The translations under genes and the position numbers were made by a program. From Isochrysis galbana (taxonomy: Eukaryota > Haptophyta > Isochrysidales > Isochrysidaceae), in assembly GCA_018136815.1 (NCBI GenBank), contig CM030932.1, forward strand, positions 1,522,793-1,586,792: a stretch of DNA of 64,000 nt, given 5' to 3'. A model generated the notes under the pieces. It ran no database searches. It was not told where the DNA came from and saw only the letters and a list, made by a program, of their open reading frames with translations. Below are positions 40,868 through 50,383 of this stretch, piece after piece. Position 1 is the first letter of the stretch. Every line of letters starts with the position of its first letter.

Positions 40868-41242
40868 CTGTTCGCCTTTTTTGCGTCCATGACAGCTCGA
40901 TAGATGCCTTTTGCCATTGAGCTGAACGCTCAAATGTACGCTTGCAGGTTGGAGGTGGACATCCCCCCATCCCATTCAAAAGCCTCAAGCGCATGCACAG
41001 GTGCCACCTCACGCGGAGTCTATGCATGGTCCAAGGCCGAACGGTTAGAGTTGTCGTTCGCTAATGCACCTTCGAGCCTATACTCAATCTACGTCAATCG
41101 TTAATCGCCACCTCTCATTTCCACTCATCATGGTCTAGAATTGGACTATCATCTAAGCTTTTCCCAATCACTAGCTCAAAACAAAAACGAAATAAAAAAT
41201 GAATTGATTGGTGGCAGTTCCTTCTATGCGGGCTTCAGCTAA

Positions 41243-41490
41243 ATTCATCAGTTTATACTTAGTTCGCCCATGGGGGGGGGGCACGTAAACCTCCCAGACA
41301 AGGCCACAGGCACGCCTGAATCACACGCCTGGGACATCACTGGCCACTGGCCCTCCACCCTGGTCGACAAGCAAAGAGGTGCTGCGTTGGGGCCGCTGAA
41401 GGTCGACTGGAGCTGGCTGCTGGGGACTCCTGATCAGGGGTATCCAAGTGAGGAGGGGCGGGTCAGAGCGATGGGCCGGAAGGCTACTCG
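41243..41490 (+). mobile_element. Element H fragment
   Basis: Starts CAGTTTATACTTAGTTCGCC (stem left arm truncated) and a G-run, then blocks related to the GC-rich body (GGTCGACAAGCAAAG, GTCGACTGGAGCTGGCTG, CCTGATCAGGGG). The 3' part is lost. Confidence 0.55.
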
Positions 41491-41759
41491 GTGACGTCGT
41501 ATCGATGGCTTTTGTCGCGGTGGTGGCATTCAAGCTCACTACCCGGGCCAGGTAGCGGAGTGACAGCCCAATGCCAATGGGTCATCTCAAAGCGTCACTG
41601 TCACGGATGGTTTTGCGTGGTGTGCACCCTAGAACTTATATTGGGATGCGGAGGGGGAGAGGGCCGCGTGAGTCGAGCCGTGATCTCCCCCCCCTTCTCT
41701 CCTTGTTCGCTTGTGTGAGTCTCCCACGCAATCCCCCCGTGTGTGCGTTTGATTTGTGA

Positions 41760-42037
41760 GCGATACTGTTAGTGTGCCCTGTGCGTTCAGTGGCCCCCTT
41801 TGGTATCTTTTCACTTGTGATGAAGTAACAGGCATGCGCGGCGCGCCGCGCCGCGGTCTCATCCTCAAGCCACAGGGGCTACAAGACACACACCGGACCA
41901 TGAAACTAGGACCGAACACGGGATATACCCGCCTGGCACACACCATACACACGAGGATAGACCGGCTGTACTCCTACCATAGCCGAGCCACCGACAAATT
42001 TCAATGGCACAAAATGGGGCGACTATTCCTATTCTGA
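41760..42037 (+). mobile_element. LINE endonuclease fragment with upstream repeat block
   Basis: 41760-41878 repeats 32456-32560 (GTTAGTGTGCCC, GATGAAGTAACAGG, GCGCGGCGCGCCGCGCC). From 41879 the frame reads LQDTHRTMKLGPNTGYTRLA and HTRIDRLY, matching the endonuclease of the long LINE ORF (LQDAHHTMRLGPNAGYTRMA). It stops at 42037. Confidence 0.7.
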
Positions 42038-42130
42038 CTGTGAATCATAATTTATCTTTTCTCTTTCTGGCATTTCACTGGGGGGTTCCGGAAGAGACTG
42101 TGCGCCGCAGGAGTTGAGAGGCGCTCGCGG

Positions 42131-44136
42131 ATGGACTGCTGGGGTTGCCGCGCAGCACACGCTCGATTCTGCGCCGTGTGCGTGCAGCATGCGGCGGCGG
42201 AGCGCGAGAAAAGCCTCGCAGACGTCGAGAATGAGAACCGGAGGCTGCAGAACATCATCGTCGCCGGCATTAGCAAGAGGGCACGCCTGCTCATGCAGGC
42301 GCACGAGAAGCGGGAGCACGAGAAGCTTGTGGCGCAGCTCTCGAGCAGCCTAGCGACGGTGCGGTGCGAAACGGACCAGCTGGCGATCACGGTGAATGAG
42401 CTCCGCCACATGGCCAGGCGCTCGAGTGCTCGCTTCGCCAGAGTCCAGGCTACATCGCCTGGGTGTGCAATGGCAAGTACACTGGAGAGTGTAGAGCTGC
42501 CACTGTGTGAGCCCTCTGGGGATCATTGTGCGCATTTCACGCGCGATGCATGTCTGTCACGACGAACGGAAGGCATCGTACGCACAGATAGGAAGGCCGA
42601 GGCTCTGCGGCACAAGCTCTCTGAGAGACGACGTCTCCTTCTGTGGGACTTGTTGGGATGGGCCACCGTGCCCTCATCCTTGACACCTCCTGCCCAAAGT
42701 AAAGGTGCTGTGTCAGATGGCAGTACTTTCCGAGAACCGATTCCTCAAATTGCAGGCACCGAGCCGGGCTCAGAATCTGTGCCGCAGGTCCATCTTACAC
42801 TTGTGCTCTTTCAGCACTTGACGCTTCCTCCTCCACTCACAACGCTGGGGCAGTGTCATACCGCTGCTGTGCAATGCACACCACTGTCGGTGCTTCTAGG
42901 CCCGTCGGTGCCACAGCGACTTCCAGAGGCCGAAGCTCAGGTGCCTCACCTCGCATTTGTGTTCCATCGGTCCATTAGCGTGCGTTCTGCCTTGTGTCTA
43001 GGCCTATAGTGCTGCTTGGGCCGGTCAGCTACCGCCCGATGATTACTTGTCGTCATGGGGTTTGATGCCAAGAACACATGATGCCGCACGCAGGCGACTC
43101 TCTTTGGCTACTCTGCTCTGATCATGCAGCTTTGCGCCAAGTATCTTGCCATGCGGCCGCCTTTATATCAAATTGTTTTCCAGGTGAAAGTCTCGATCAA
43201 ACCAAAAGTGTTGTCCAAACGGCTGGGTCGCGGAGTCCCACCCCATGACTGCGAGGCTTCCAATTCCTTTCACCAACCTTGGGCGATACCATCCCTGCTA
43301 TGCAACCACGTATGCGTTTGAAGATGGCGTCGCTTCTTGCTCTCACCGAATAGCCACTCTATGCTCTACCTCCTGCAACTAAATAGGGTTCACACTCGCT
43401 CCTGTGGCATCATGGCGACCACAAAGCTCTTGCACTTCGGCCTGATCAGATGGGCTCCGAGGAATGGATCCAAGCGGCAGCCATGCTGCGAGCGAATGCG
43501 GCCTATCTTTTGAAACATTTTCTTGCAGAAAGAGGATCGGGTGCAGCGGCTGCGCTCTCAGGGCACGTTCTCACCAACCTCACGCGCTTATGCAAGGTAA
43601 TGAAAGCTGCCTAGCCTATTTTGCCACCGGGCTTCTCGCTGCGCGCGGCCAACACCAATGCTGCGCACCAGGGCGTCCTTTGCTTTGACTGCGCCAACAC
43701 GGGCTTGGGTGCTCTGGGCTGCGTATCGCAACTAGTTGTCCAAATCTGCGCATTTGACGCCTGGCCCCTAGTCCAAACACCCTCATGTTGCCTCGCATGA
43801 GATGTTCGCATGTCTCGATGATTGAGGCAGGCGACACGCCCAATGGGGCGAGGCCCGCAATAGCAATGCCTCTTGTCTCAACGACCTGTTGACACGCAGG
43901 CTTGCCCTCTCCGTGGATTGTAGATTCCATGTCTCGCTTGGGAATTGCACGTTGATTGTGTCCAGCTCAACTGGCAATTGCCTTGGGCCCCCGTGCCCCT
44001 TCATGTTCCTGTTCGTAATCACACCGAGGCTGACCCATCGGCAGATTGGGACGTTATCGAACGCCCAAGCGTCCCGACGCCTGCGCAACTTGATGACCTC
44101 ACACAGTGGGAAGCGGCCCAGTGGCAAGAGACGTGA
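42131..44136 (+). CDS. Atg14/UVRAG-like subunit of the Vps34 PI3-kinase complex
   Basis: Exon 1 from ATG 42131 opens with two Cys pairs (CWGCRAAHARFCAVC), as in Atg14, followed by a coiled coil (EREKSLADVENENRRLQNII; HEKREHEKLVAQLSSSLATV) and RRRLLLWDLLG. A second supported exon (43094-43183) reads ATLFGYSALIMQLCAKYLAM, the LGYxxxLxxxLxxYL core of UVRAG/Atg14. A third (43450-43596) reads ANAAYLLKHF and HVLTNLTRLCK. A last one (43966-44136) ends AQWQET. The end of exon 1 and the exons between were not resolved, so the product is incomplete. Such proteins act at autophagosome or endosome membranes. Confidence 0.6.
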
Positions 44137-44221
44137 TCTCAGCCTTGTGGCTTGTGGTTGTTGCCGGCGGATTGCCGGCTCGTGGGGGGGGAATAGCACA
44201 GCGAAATCAGTCATAAATAAA

Positions 44222-44640
44222 TTTTAGAGAGAATTTTGTTCTTGGAGGTTGTAGGTGTAGGAGGTTGAGGCGAACGAACACACCGGCCCTCTTGCTGAGT
44301 TGAAGAGAGCCTTGGGTTGCTCTCGGTCTTTGTTTGGCGATCAGCGTCTCATACCTCCAAACCTCTAATTTCCCTTGTTGCAGGCGGAGTGGGCTGGCTG
44401 TGGCTGTGGTTGTGAACTGAGACTCAAAGGATTGTTGATACATGGGATGGGGTACACCAGGGGCGACCGTGCTCACAGAGGGCTGAGCACAGGGAGCGCT
44501 GGGGCTGGAGGGAGGCGTGGCACCGGCGGGGACACCGCTCGCACGAGCATGGGGCGAAGACGGGCGAGAGAGCTCGCCCAGAGCCCCAGGGAGTGCGGCC
44601 ATGGGCCATGGGCGCGACTCTCGGAACTCTGGGAAAGATA
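44222..44640. other. Intergenic, no supported gene
   Basis: GC-rich sequence after the Atg14-like stop. A minus-strand frame here is Ser/Pro-rich without homology signs. A block with GGGCGAAGACGGGCGAGAG precedes the next LINE 3' end. Confidence 0.3.
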
Positions 44641-44654
44641 TAAATACTACTAGT

Positions 44655-44990
44655 AGTAAATAAATAAACCTTTTAATATTCTCGCCTCGCTCGTGGCCTA
44701 TGAACTCCACCGTGTATCCAAGCCTGTACTCCCTTGTGCCCCCCCCCCTAACCTGCCTTGCGGCTCATCCCCTTGTGCACTACTTAGGGGCCTGGGTTGT
44801 GAACCGCCATGCGCTAAAAAAAAGGCAATATGTATACCGCGCGGTCGCGCGGATCCGCGACACATCAAGACAGAGACAAGCCACCCAGCGGCACAGGAGG
44901 AGGGAGTTAACACACCGCTGGGGGCAGGTGCACTCCGCCCGACCCTACCCCCCCACACACATCCTAAGCCCCTAAGTAGAGCTGACGAAT
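44655..44990 (-). mobile_element. LINE-type 3' end fragment
   Basis: Reverse orientation: starts at 44668 with AAACCTTTTAATATTCTCGC (the AATATTAAAAGG terminus on the minus strand) and contains GCCCCTAAGTAG-type blocks at 44785 and 44970. Flanked by TAG/TAAA-rich sequence. Confidence 0.5.
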
Positions 44991-45200
44991 TGGGATGGCC
45001 CATAGGGCCTGAGGGCAATGAGGAGGGTGGCAAGCCGGCGGCAGGCGCGGCTGAAGAGACGACTTCGGAGACGCTGACGGGCTGGAGCCCGTCAGCAGAG
45101 GAAGGCGGGCAGGCGGGCTTGAGCGAGGGCGAGGACGGCGGCGAGAGCGACATCGAGCGAGCGGCGAGAGGCGAGGGTGAGTGTGAGGAGGGCTGTGGTG
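44985..45200 (+). mobile_element. Acidic ORF1-like fragment of a LINE-type element
   Basis: Open frame DELGWPIGPEGNEEGGKPAA, then EETTSETLTGWSPSAEEGG, strongly acidic. A decayed relative lies at 32665-32830 with the same codon order, so this was a translated region in the parent element. Confidence 0.5.
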
Positions 45201-45239
45201 GCAGGGGCTGGTGAGGAGAGGCGAGGCTGTAGGGTATGA

Positions 45240-45663
45240 GTGTTACGAGAGCGAGAACGACGAGAGCGAGAGCGACGGATGACGACTGACGACAAGACGA
45301 CGGACAACGGACACCCAGGAAAACACTCCGACTCTCGCCCCACGACTTTCTCACATAACTCGACTGAAATCAAACCCAAACACTCCGGCCAGACGACGAC
45401 GGACGACGATCAGAAGGCGATCTGTCGGCGATCCCGTGTGGAAGGGGAATCGCACCATAACGGAAACGAGGGGCAATCCTGCCGCACAGGATTCCAAAAG
45501 ACTTATCGAATAAGACGAGAGAGATGCGGTGTGCCTAAGGGGGAGATGTGCCTAAGGGGGAGATGCGAAGAGATTGCAAATTAAACCTGATTGCAATCAC
45601 TGAAGTAGATAGAGAAACGCGGAGAAGATATAGCGAATTAAACCTATTCGCGAGGCGCCTAGG
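45240..45663 (-). mobile_element. LTR2-like element fragment, truncating the LINE
   Basis: Matches the central part and one arm of the inverted-repeat element at 61107-61757 in reverse orientation: GGAAGGGGAATCGCACCATA, GCAATCCTGCCGC, AAATTAAACCT and GCGAGGCGCCTAGG. The last block joins LINE RT coding sequence abruptly at 45663/45664. Confidence 0.6.
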
Positions 45664-48600
45664 ACTAGCGCTTGGTTGTATAGCTGCGTTAGCAGCGGCG
45701 CTGCTAGCTTCTCGTGCGCCTTATACACTTCTGCCGGCAACCCATCCGGGCCCGCGCTCTTTCCCGAGCCGATGCTCTTTATGGCCTGTCTGGTTTCTTC
45801 TACGTCGATGGCGCCCTCCAGCCTTCGGCGATCCAGGTCGCTTAGCGGGCGGTCAGCCAGCGTCGCCTCCAGTTGGGGTATGCGCTGAGCGCTTTTGGGG
45901 GAATACAACCAAACATAGTATTTGCGAAATTCCCTTCTTATTTCTTTGTCCGCAGTAACTGTGTCGTTCTGAGAGTGCACGGGAGCGTCCCATGTTCCCG
46001 TGCGGTATAGCTCCTTAACGCTTGCTTTCCATTTACGTGATTTTAGCTGTGCAAAAAACTCTTTTGAGTGTAAGTCTTCTCGGCGGAGCTGTCGATAGAG
46101 CGGGAGGTTTTTGAGCGGAATTCTTCCCCTCTCCTCCGCTAGCTCCAATTGCGTTTTCGCGAGCTCTGCCGTGAGTCTCTCATCCGGTCCTCGTTTCGCA
46201 AGACGAATATTGAGTCTCACGGCTTTGAGCTCCAGCTCAGATTGTAGGGTAGGTTTTCGTCTCGCCGCCGTCTCCTCCCTCAGGAATGTAACTATGTTCT
46301 CTTTAGTATCGGCCCATACAGTCTCTATGTCTTTCCCCTCGCCAAGCTTTCGGCTGGCGGTTTGGAGCAATAGTTCTACCGTTTTCAGCGCTCCCTTCTC
46401 GTGTATTATGCCTAAGTCTATCGGCTTGTCGAAGTTCCTTCCCTTCCTGTATCTCGGCGTTTCAAAAAGGGCAAGGACGGGGAGGTGGTCTGACGCGGCT
46501 TTGCCGGAAAACAAGTCCGGGCACGGTCCATGGTGCTGCCATTGAAAGGCATCTGTGTCTTTGCTATGGTATATGCGATCAATTCTCGTGTGGATGGTGG
46601 CGGCCATTCTCGTGTAGCCAGCGTTTGGTCCCAAGCGCATCGTATGATGGGCGTCTTGGAGTCTATGCCTTCTAGCTAGTGCTTTCCATTTTTCGCCGTG
46701 TGTATTGGAGTAGGGCGTGTCGCCCACTCTTCGGGTGTCGTGTGCGCTGTTCTCTACGCAGTTCAAGTCGCCCCCAATTATAGTTGGAGTAGGGTCGAGA
46801 GTGGCTAGCTTTTGGCTAAGTTCGGCTATTTGCCTTCCGCGAGGCCCGGGTTGTGCGCTGAGATATATGGATATTATACGATATTGTATGTCGTCTATGT
46901 TTATTCTCACTGATATACATCTCCCTTTTAACATCACTTCTAGGGTCTCCTTCCTAGCGGCTATCCTTTCAGCTGTTTCTCTGATCGCCACCGCGACTCC
47001 GCTAGCAGGGTCCCCTAGCTCTCCTGGGGCGGCAAACCACAGCCATCCTAGCATGGCGGCTGTCCTATGGGCCCGGAGGTGCGAGCCGTCCTCGTAGGCG
47101 TGTAGCTCCTGTAGGAGTAGAACGTCCACTTTCGCTTTCCGCGCTTGTGATAGCACGGCGGCTAGCTTGCCGCCCTTGGTGCCGTTGATGTTGTACGTCG
47201 CAACGCGGATGGGTCCTTCACCTGGGTATCCAAGGGTGGAGTCAAACCTTAGTCTTGGGCGTAGGGGCATCGCTCTCACTATGGCGAGCACGGTGGCCGC
47301 GGCCGCGATTGCGTTCGCGTACTCTGGGTGGAGGAAGAGGCACGCCGGGCCGTTCAAACAGACGCCCGGAATCTTCTTATGCGGATGAAGGTGGCAGCGG
47401 ATCGTGCACTTATTGTCGATCCACGCTCCTGGAACATCGTGCGAAAGATTGCATCGCACTCCGCGCTTGTTCCTGAGGCACAGCCCCTGAGTGAAGCGCG
47501 CACATTGCTTGGGGGGACCTTTCCCCAGGGCCTCGTGTGCCGATTTCGGGCGGGGGTTAAGTCGTTGTGCTTCATTTCGTGCGCGGCGCTTTGCCGCTTC
47601 TTGCTCGCATTCGCAGATGCGGGCCGAGTTAGGGAGGCCTTTCGCCACCTCCGGTCTCCAGCCTTTGCAGCCCCGCAGGCTGCCGTGGATCATGAGCTTG
47701 TGGGTAGACTGGATGGTTGCCGGCATGCTGATCTCCTTGCACGCTCTAACGGCGTAGTTGACCGGGATAGTCTTCCCGCCAGTTTGAAGCAGCAGCTTTC
47801 GGGGGAAGCTTCCGTCGAGGAACGAGCCTTGGCCCGCCGAGACATAAAGATGCCAGCGGGTCGAGTAGGCCGCCTTAGATACGAACGTGCCGGCTCCGCC
47901 TTCGAGCTTCATGCGCTCGCGGTTGCCCTTCAAGAAGGTAAGTCCTACCTTTTCGATTGCGAGGATGATTGCGCTTAGATTGATTTGGGCCGCTTGCGCT
48001 AGGCCTTCGGCTTCGATGACCAAATGTGCCGCGACATCTTGAAGGGCGTTATACAGCGCCTTGCGCGACGAGGAGCCTTTTTTGTTGATCTTCTCATCGA
48101 TGGATTCGACTTTAATGTTGACCGAAATGTCGGTTTGGTTGACGCGGAGTGTGGTGATGTCGCCATATCGCTCCTTGAATTGTTGCGCGCAGTCTTCGTT
48201 CACGGCGATGTGCCATGGTCCGCGGATGGAGCGGGCCCAAAAGTCCGGCTCAGGGTCGACACCTTCGAGCTCCAAGAGGAGCTCCACAATTGCAGCGTAG
48301 ACGGTGGTTTCCAGGAAGGTGTAGTCGCCCTCCTGGTGGAAGGACAAGTCGAAAGTTGCGTCTGACTCCATGTGGCCTTGCTCCTCATCTGAGGGCGGCT
48401 CCTGAGTGGCAAGGGCGGTCGAGGGCGGTGAGGCTATGTGTGGGTCCGTGTGGGCATTTGTTGGGGCGGTGTGGTGTGCGTCCCGAGACGCAACCAAGCA
48501 GTCTCTCGTCCGTGTGTTGTTGTGCTGTGTTGTTTGTGGGTCAGTGTCTTTGTGCGCTTTGTTGTTGTTGTTGGATTTGTGCCCATAAGGGCCACCCGGT

Positions 48601-48929
48601 CTCGGGCCGCGCTGCCAGGGCAGCGCGGCCTTCCCCAGGGCGGGAGAGGCCTCTGCCATAAGGCATGCCTGGTGGAGGAGTGGTTCGGCTTGTGTGGTAC
48701 TGTCTCCTTGTCTCCCACAGCCTGTGGCCCACCATGGGGTGGCCCAGCATGGCTGTTGTGGCTGGTGTGGCCGGGGCCACGGGCCGTGCGGCGCGACTGG
48801 GGTCGCGCTCACCTGCTCGGCCTCTGCGGGCGGACGCGGTCGCTTCGCCAGCGACAGCTCCATGGGTACTGGGGGGGCGCCCGCGGCGGGGGGCCCGAAG
48901 GAGAGGTGGGGAGCGGCGGCGCGCTCCAT
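45597..48929 (-). CDS. LINE polyprotein: CCCH fingers, APE endonuclease, start of RT
   Basis: 1110 codons from ATG 48929 (MERAAAPHLSFGPPAAGAPP). Residues 1-190 are Pro/His-rich, then an ordered domain (TTVYAAIVELLLELEGVDPE; SSSRKALYNALQDVAAHLVI), two CCCH-type zinc fingers (about 476-497 CARFTQGLC...CNLSH; about 510-535 CHLHPHKKIPGVC...CLFLH), an exonuclease-endonuclease-phosphatase domain (VATYNINGTKGGK about 576, LLLQELHAYEDG, GGDLNCVEN, HTRIDRIYHS, ASDHLPVLALFE), a linker, and the first RT block (GKSAGPDGLPAEVYKAHEKL). RT stops matching at about 45664, where an LTR2-like sequence begins; the last 22 codons are not LINE. All EEP catalytic residues look intact. Truncation at the 3' side is unusual for LINEs and points to a later rearrangement. 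Confidence 0.9.
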   Translation of the reverse strand: MERAAAPHLSFGPPAAGAPPVPMELSLAKRPRPPAEAEQVSATPVAPHGPWPRPHQPQQPCWATPWWATGCGRQGDSTTQAEPLLHQACLMAEASPALGKAALPWQRGPRPGGPYGHKSNNNNKAHKDTDPQTTQHNNTRTRDCLVASRDAHHTAPTNAHTDPHIASPPSTALATQEPPSDEEQGHMESDATFDLSFHQEGDYTFLETTVYAAIVELLLELEGVDPEPDFWARSIRGPWHIAVNEDCAQQFKERYGDITTLRVNQTDISVNIKVESIDEKINKKGSSSRKALYNALQDVAAHLVIEAEGLAQAAQINLSAIILAIEKVGLTFLKGNRERMKLEGGAGTFVSKAAYSTRWHLYVSAGQGSFLDGSFPRKLLLQTGGKTIPVNYAVRACKEISMPATIQSTHKLMIHGSLRGCKGWRPEVAKGLPNSARICECEQEAAKRRARNEAQRLNPRPKSAHEALGKGPPKQCARFTQGLCLRNKRGVRCNLSHDVPGAWIDNKCTIRCHLHPHKKIPGVCLNGPACLFLHPEYANAIAAAATVLAIVRAMPLRPRLRFDSTLGYPGEGPIRVATYNINGTKGGKLAAVLSQARKAKVDVLLLQELHAYEDGSHLRAHRTAAMLGWLWFAAPGELGDPASGVAVAIRETAERIAARKETLEVMLKGRCISVRINIDDIQYRIISIYLSAQPGPRGRQIAELSQKLATLDPTPTIIGGDLNCVENSAHDTRRVGDTPYSNTHGEKWKALARRHRLQDAHHTMRLGPNAGYTRMAATIHTRIDRIYHSKDTDAFQWQHHGPCPDLFSGKAASDHLPVLALFETPRYRKGRNFDKPIDLGIIHEKGALKTVELLLQTASRKLGEGKDIETVWADTKENIVTFLREETAARRKPTLQSELELKAVRLNIRLAKRGPDERLTAELAKTQLELAEERGRIPLKNLPLYRQLRREDLHSKEFFAQLKSRKWKASVKELYRTGTWDAPVHSQNDTVTADKEIRREFRKYYVWLYSPKSAQRIPQLEATLADRPLSDLDRRRLEGAIDVEETRQAIKSIGSGKSAGPDGLPAEVYKAHEKLAAPLLTQLYNQALVLGASRIGLIRYIFSAFLYLLQ

Positions 48930-48952
48930 GGCGACCAACTATAAAGTTAGTT
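48930..48952 (-). other. 5' terminal hairpin of the long LINE
   Basis: Minus strand: CAACTAACTTTATAGTTGGTC directly before GCC ATG GAG. The inner stem is AACT/AGTT with loop TTAT. Just outside, element J sequence resumes, so the LINE 5' end is at about 48952. Confidence 0.6.
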
Positions 48953-49960
48953 GCCTAGAGCGCTAATCTCCCTCGCCCGAGCGAGTGGCCGCGGCGAGCC
49001 GCGGCCCTTCCCTCCTGGCTCTGGCGCCCCCGTCTTCTCTTACCTAAACGGGGCGAGAAGACACGTAAACGCCGGAGGGGAGAGCTGCCGCTCCCCCCTC
49101 CCCTCCCTCTTCCCTTTTCCTCCTCTCTTCCCTGCGGCGGGGGCCCATGGCGCGCGCCTGCGGCCCCTCGCTCAGGTCCCCAGATGGCCTGCAGGGCCTG
49201 GGAGCACAGCTCAGGGGGCAGGTGAGGCTGGGGCATGGCCCTGGCCCCTCCTGCCTCTCCCTCGCTGGCGCTTCGAGCCCCTGCGGGTCGACTGGAGCTG
49301 GCTGGGGGGTCCTGATCAGGGGGCCCAGGGGGAGGAGGGGTTGGTCAGAGGAATGGGCAGGCCACGACGGGCCAGGGCGGGCGAGTCAGGCGGGCCTGTG
49401 GGGAGAGGAATGGGTCAGCAGGGCTGTGTGCTCCTGGCAAGCCATCAGGCGTGCCAAGGCGGCTTGCCTTCATTAGGGCGCCACTTCTCGCACCCCCATC
49501 ATACGCTCGGGGCCGTCGCCTTCGCCCTCGCCCTCGCCCTGCTGCAGCCGCTCAACGCGCTCGTGCGCGGCCCGCCCGCCGCCCGCACCACACGCCGCGC
49601 CGTGTGGCGGGTCGCGCACAAGGGGACGGGCTACGCCGTGCTCGCCGTGGGCGTCTACCAGGCCCTCTCGGGGCGCGCCCTCATGCCGAGCCAAGGCGAC
49701 GCCGTTATCGTCGCGTACGGGGTGCTCCTGGGCCTCTCCTTGGGGGTGCTCGCGGGGGGGGGGGGGCTCATGGTAGGGTGAGAGTCCCCACAGGAGGGGA
49801 TTTCTTTTATACCGACGCATCGCGTATTTGGAAACGAGGGGTACCAAATGAAGGCAAACGACCTCAGGAGAGTGGGTGGATCCTCCCCCATGGCAGGGGA
49901 GGAGTGGAGAGAGAGGGGGGCTCGTGCCCCCCCATGGGCGAACTAAGTATAAACTTAGTT
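48953..49960 (-). mobile_element. Element J (G/L type), truncated by the LINE and carrying an insert
   Basis: Perfect hairpin at 49941-49960 marks the 5' end on the minus strand. The body matches element L (58360 down to 57790) from the CCATGGGCG motif to GCGCTAATCTCCCTCGCC, where the LINE 5' end cuts it. A 394-bp insert at 49464-49857 breaks the palindromic GCCATCAGGC block. Confidence 0.75.
49464..49857 (+). mobile_element. TIR-bounded insert carrying a cytochrome b561 fragment
   Basis: Ends are a perfect 11-bp inverted repeat: TTGCCTTCATT (49464-49474) and AATGAAGGCAA (49847-49857). From about 49485 to 49780 the plus strand encodes HTLGAVAFALALALLQPLNA, then RVAHKGTGYAVLAVGVYQAL, a cytochrome b561-type four-helix segment with the LQPLNA...H-KGxGY signature. 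Other copies of the host element lack it. It looks like a gene fragment captured by a small DNA transposon (Pack-type). The fragment has no start or full helix set, so it is not a functional b561 gene. No clear TSD. Confidence 0.6.
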
Positions 49961-50004
49961 GTCGTTTACCCATTACCGATGGTGCCCTTCGCACCCCCCT
50001 AGTG

Positions 50005-50230
50005 AGTGACCGGGCTAATTATGAATTATGAATGTGTTAAAAACTAAATTAGTGGTTAGTGGTACTGATACTAACGCTCAGTCAGATGATTTATTATTAC
50101 GGGGGTGTCTCCACGCTGGCGCTTTGGAGGCATGGGGGTGTACATGGGCTGGTTGCCCGCATCGGCGGCCTGAACGGCGAGAGAGGAGGGGAGCGGCGCG
50201 CGCTCCATGAATCTATCGTTTTAACGATAG
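50005..50230 (-). mobile_element. LINE-type 5' end K with terminal hairpin
   Basis: Hairpin CTATCGTT/AACGATAG (50213-50230). The minus strand then opens ATG GAG CGC: MERAPLPSSLAVQAADAGNQ with PKRQRGDTP, a diverged cousin of the MERAPPP...KRPR start. It lies 13 bp from the TATA-like box of the next gene. Confidence 0.55.
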
Positions 50231-50243
50231 TCGACGAATATCC

Positions 50244-50250
50244 TTATAAA
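50244..50250 (+). promoter_or_regulatory. TATA-like box
   Basis: TATAAAA in an otherwise GC-rich setting, 134 bp upstream of the ATG at 50384, after a LINE 5' end. It could be the core promoter of the coiled-coil gene. Confidence 0.35.
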
Positions 50251-50383
50251 ATAGTGAAACGTCCGTCGCCGCGCCTCTGTTCGCTCGCTCGGTGCGTGTG
50301 CGGGACCCTCGCCCTTCCGCCTCACTCCTCGCCCCTCCCCCCCTTTCGCCGACTGAACTCGCGGGGAGGCGTGAGCTGTTCCG

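Noticed and set aside
49485-49780. A functional cytochrome b561 gene
   Set aside because: Only a partial helical segment, no start of its own and bounded by inverted repeats; treated as a captured fragment.
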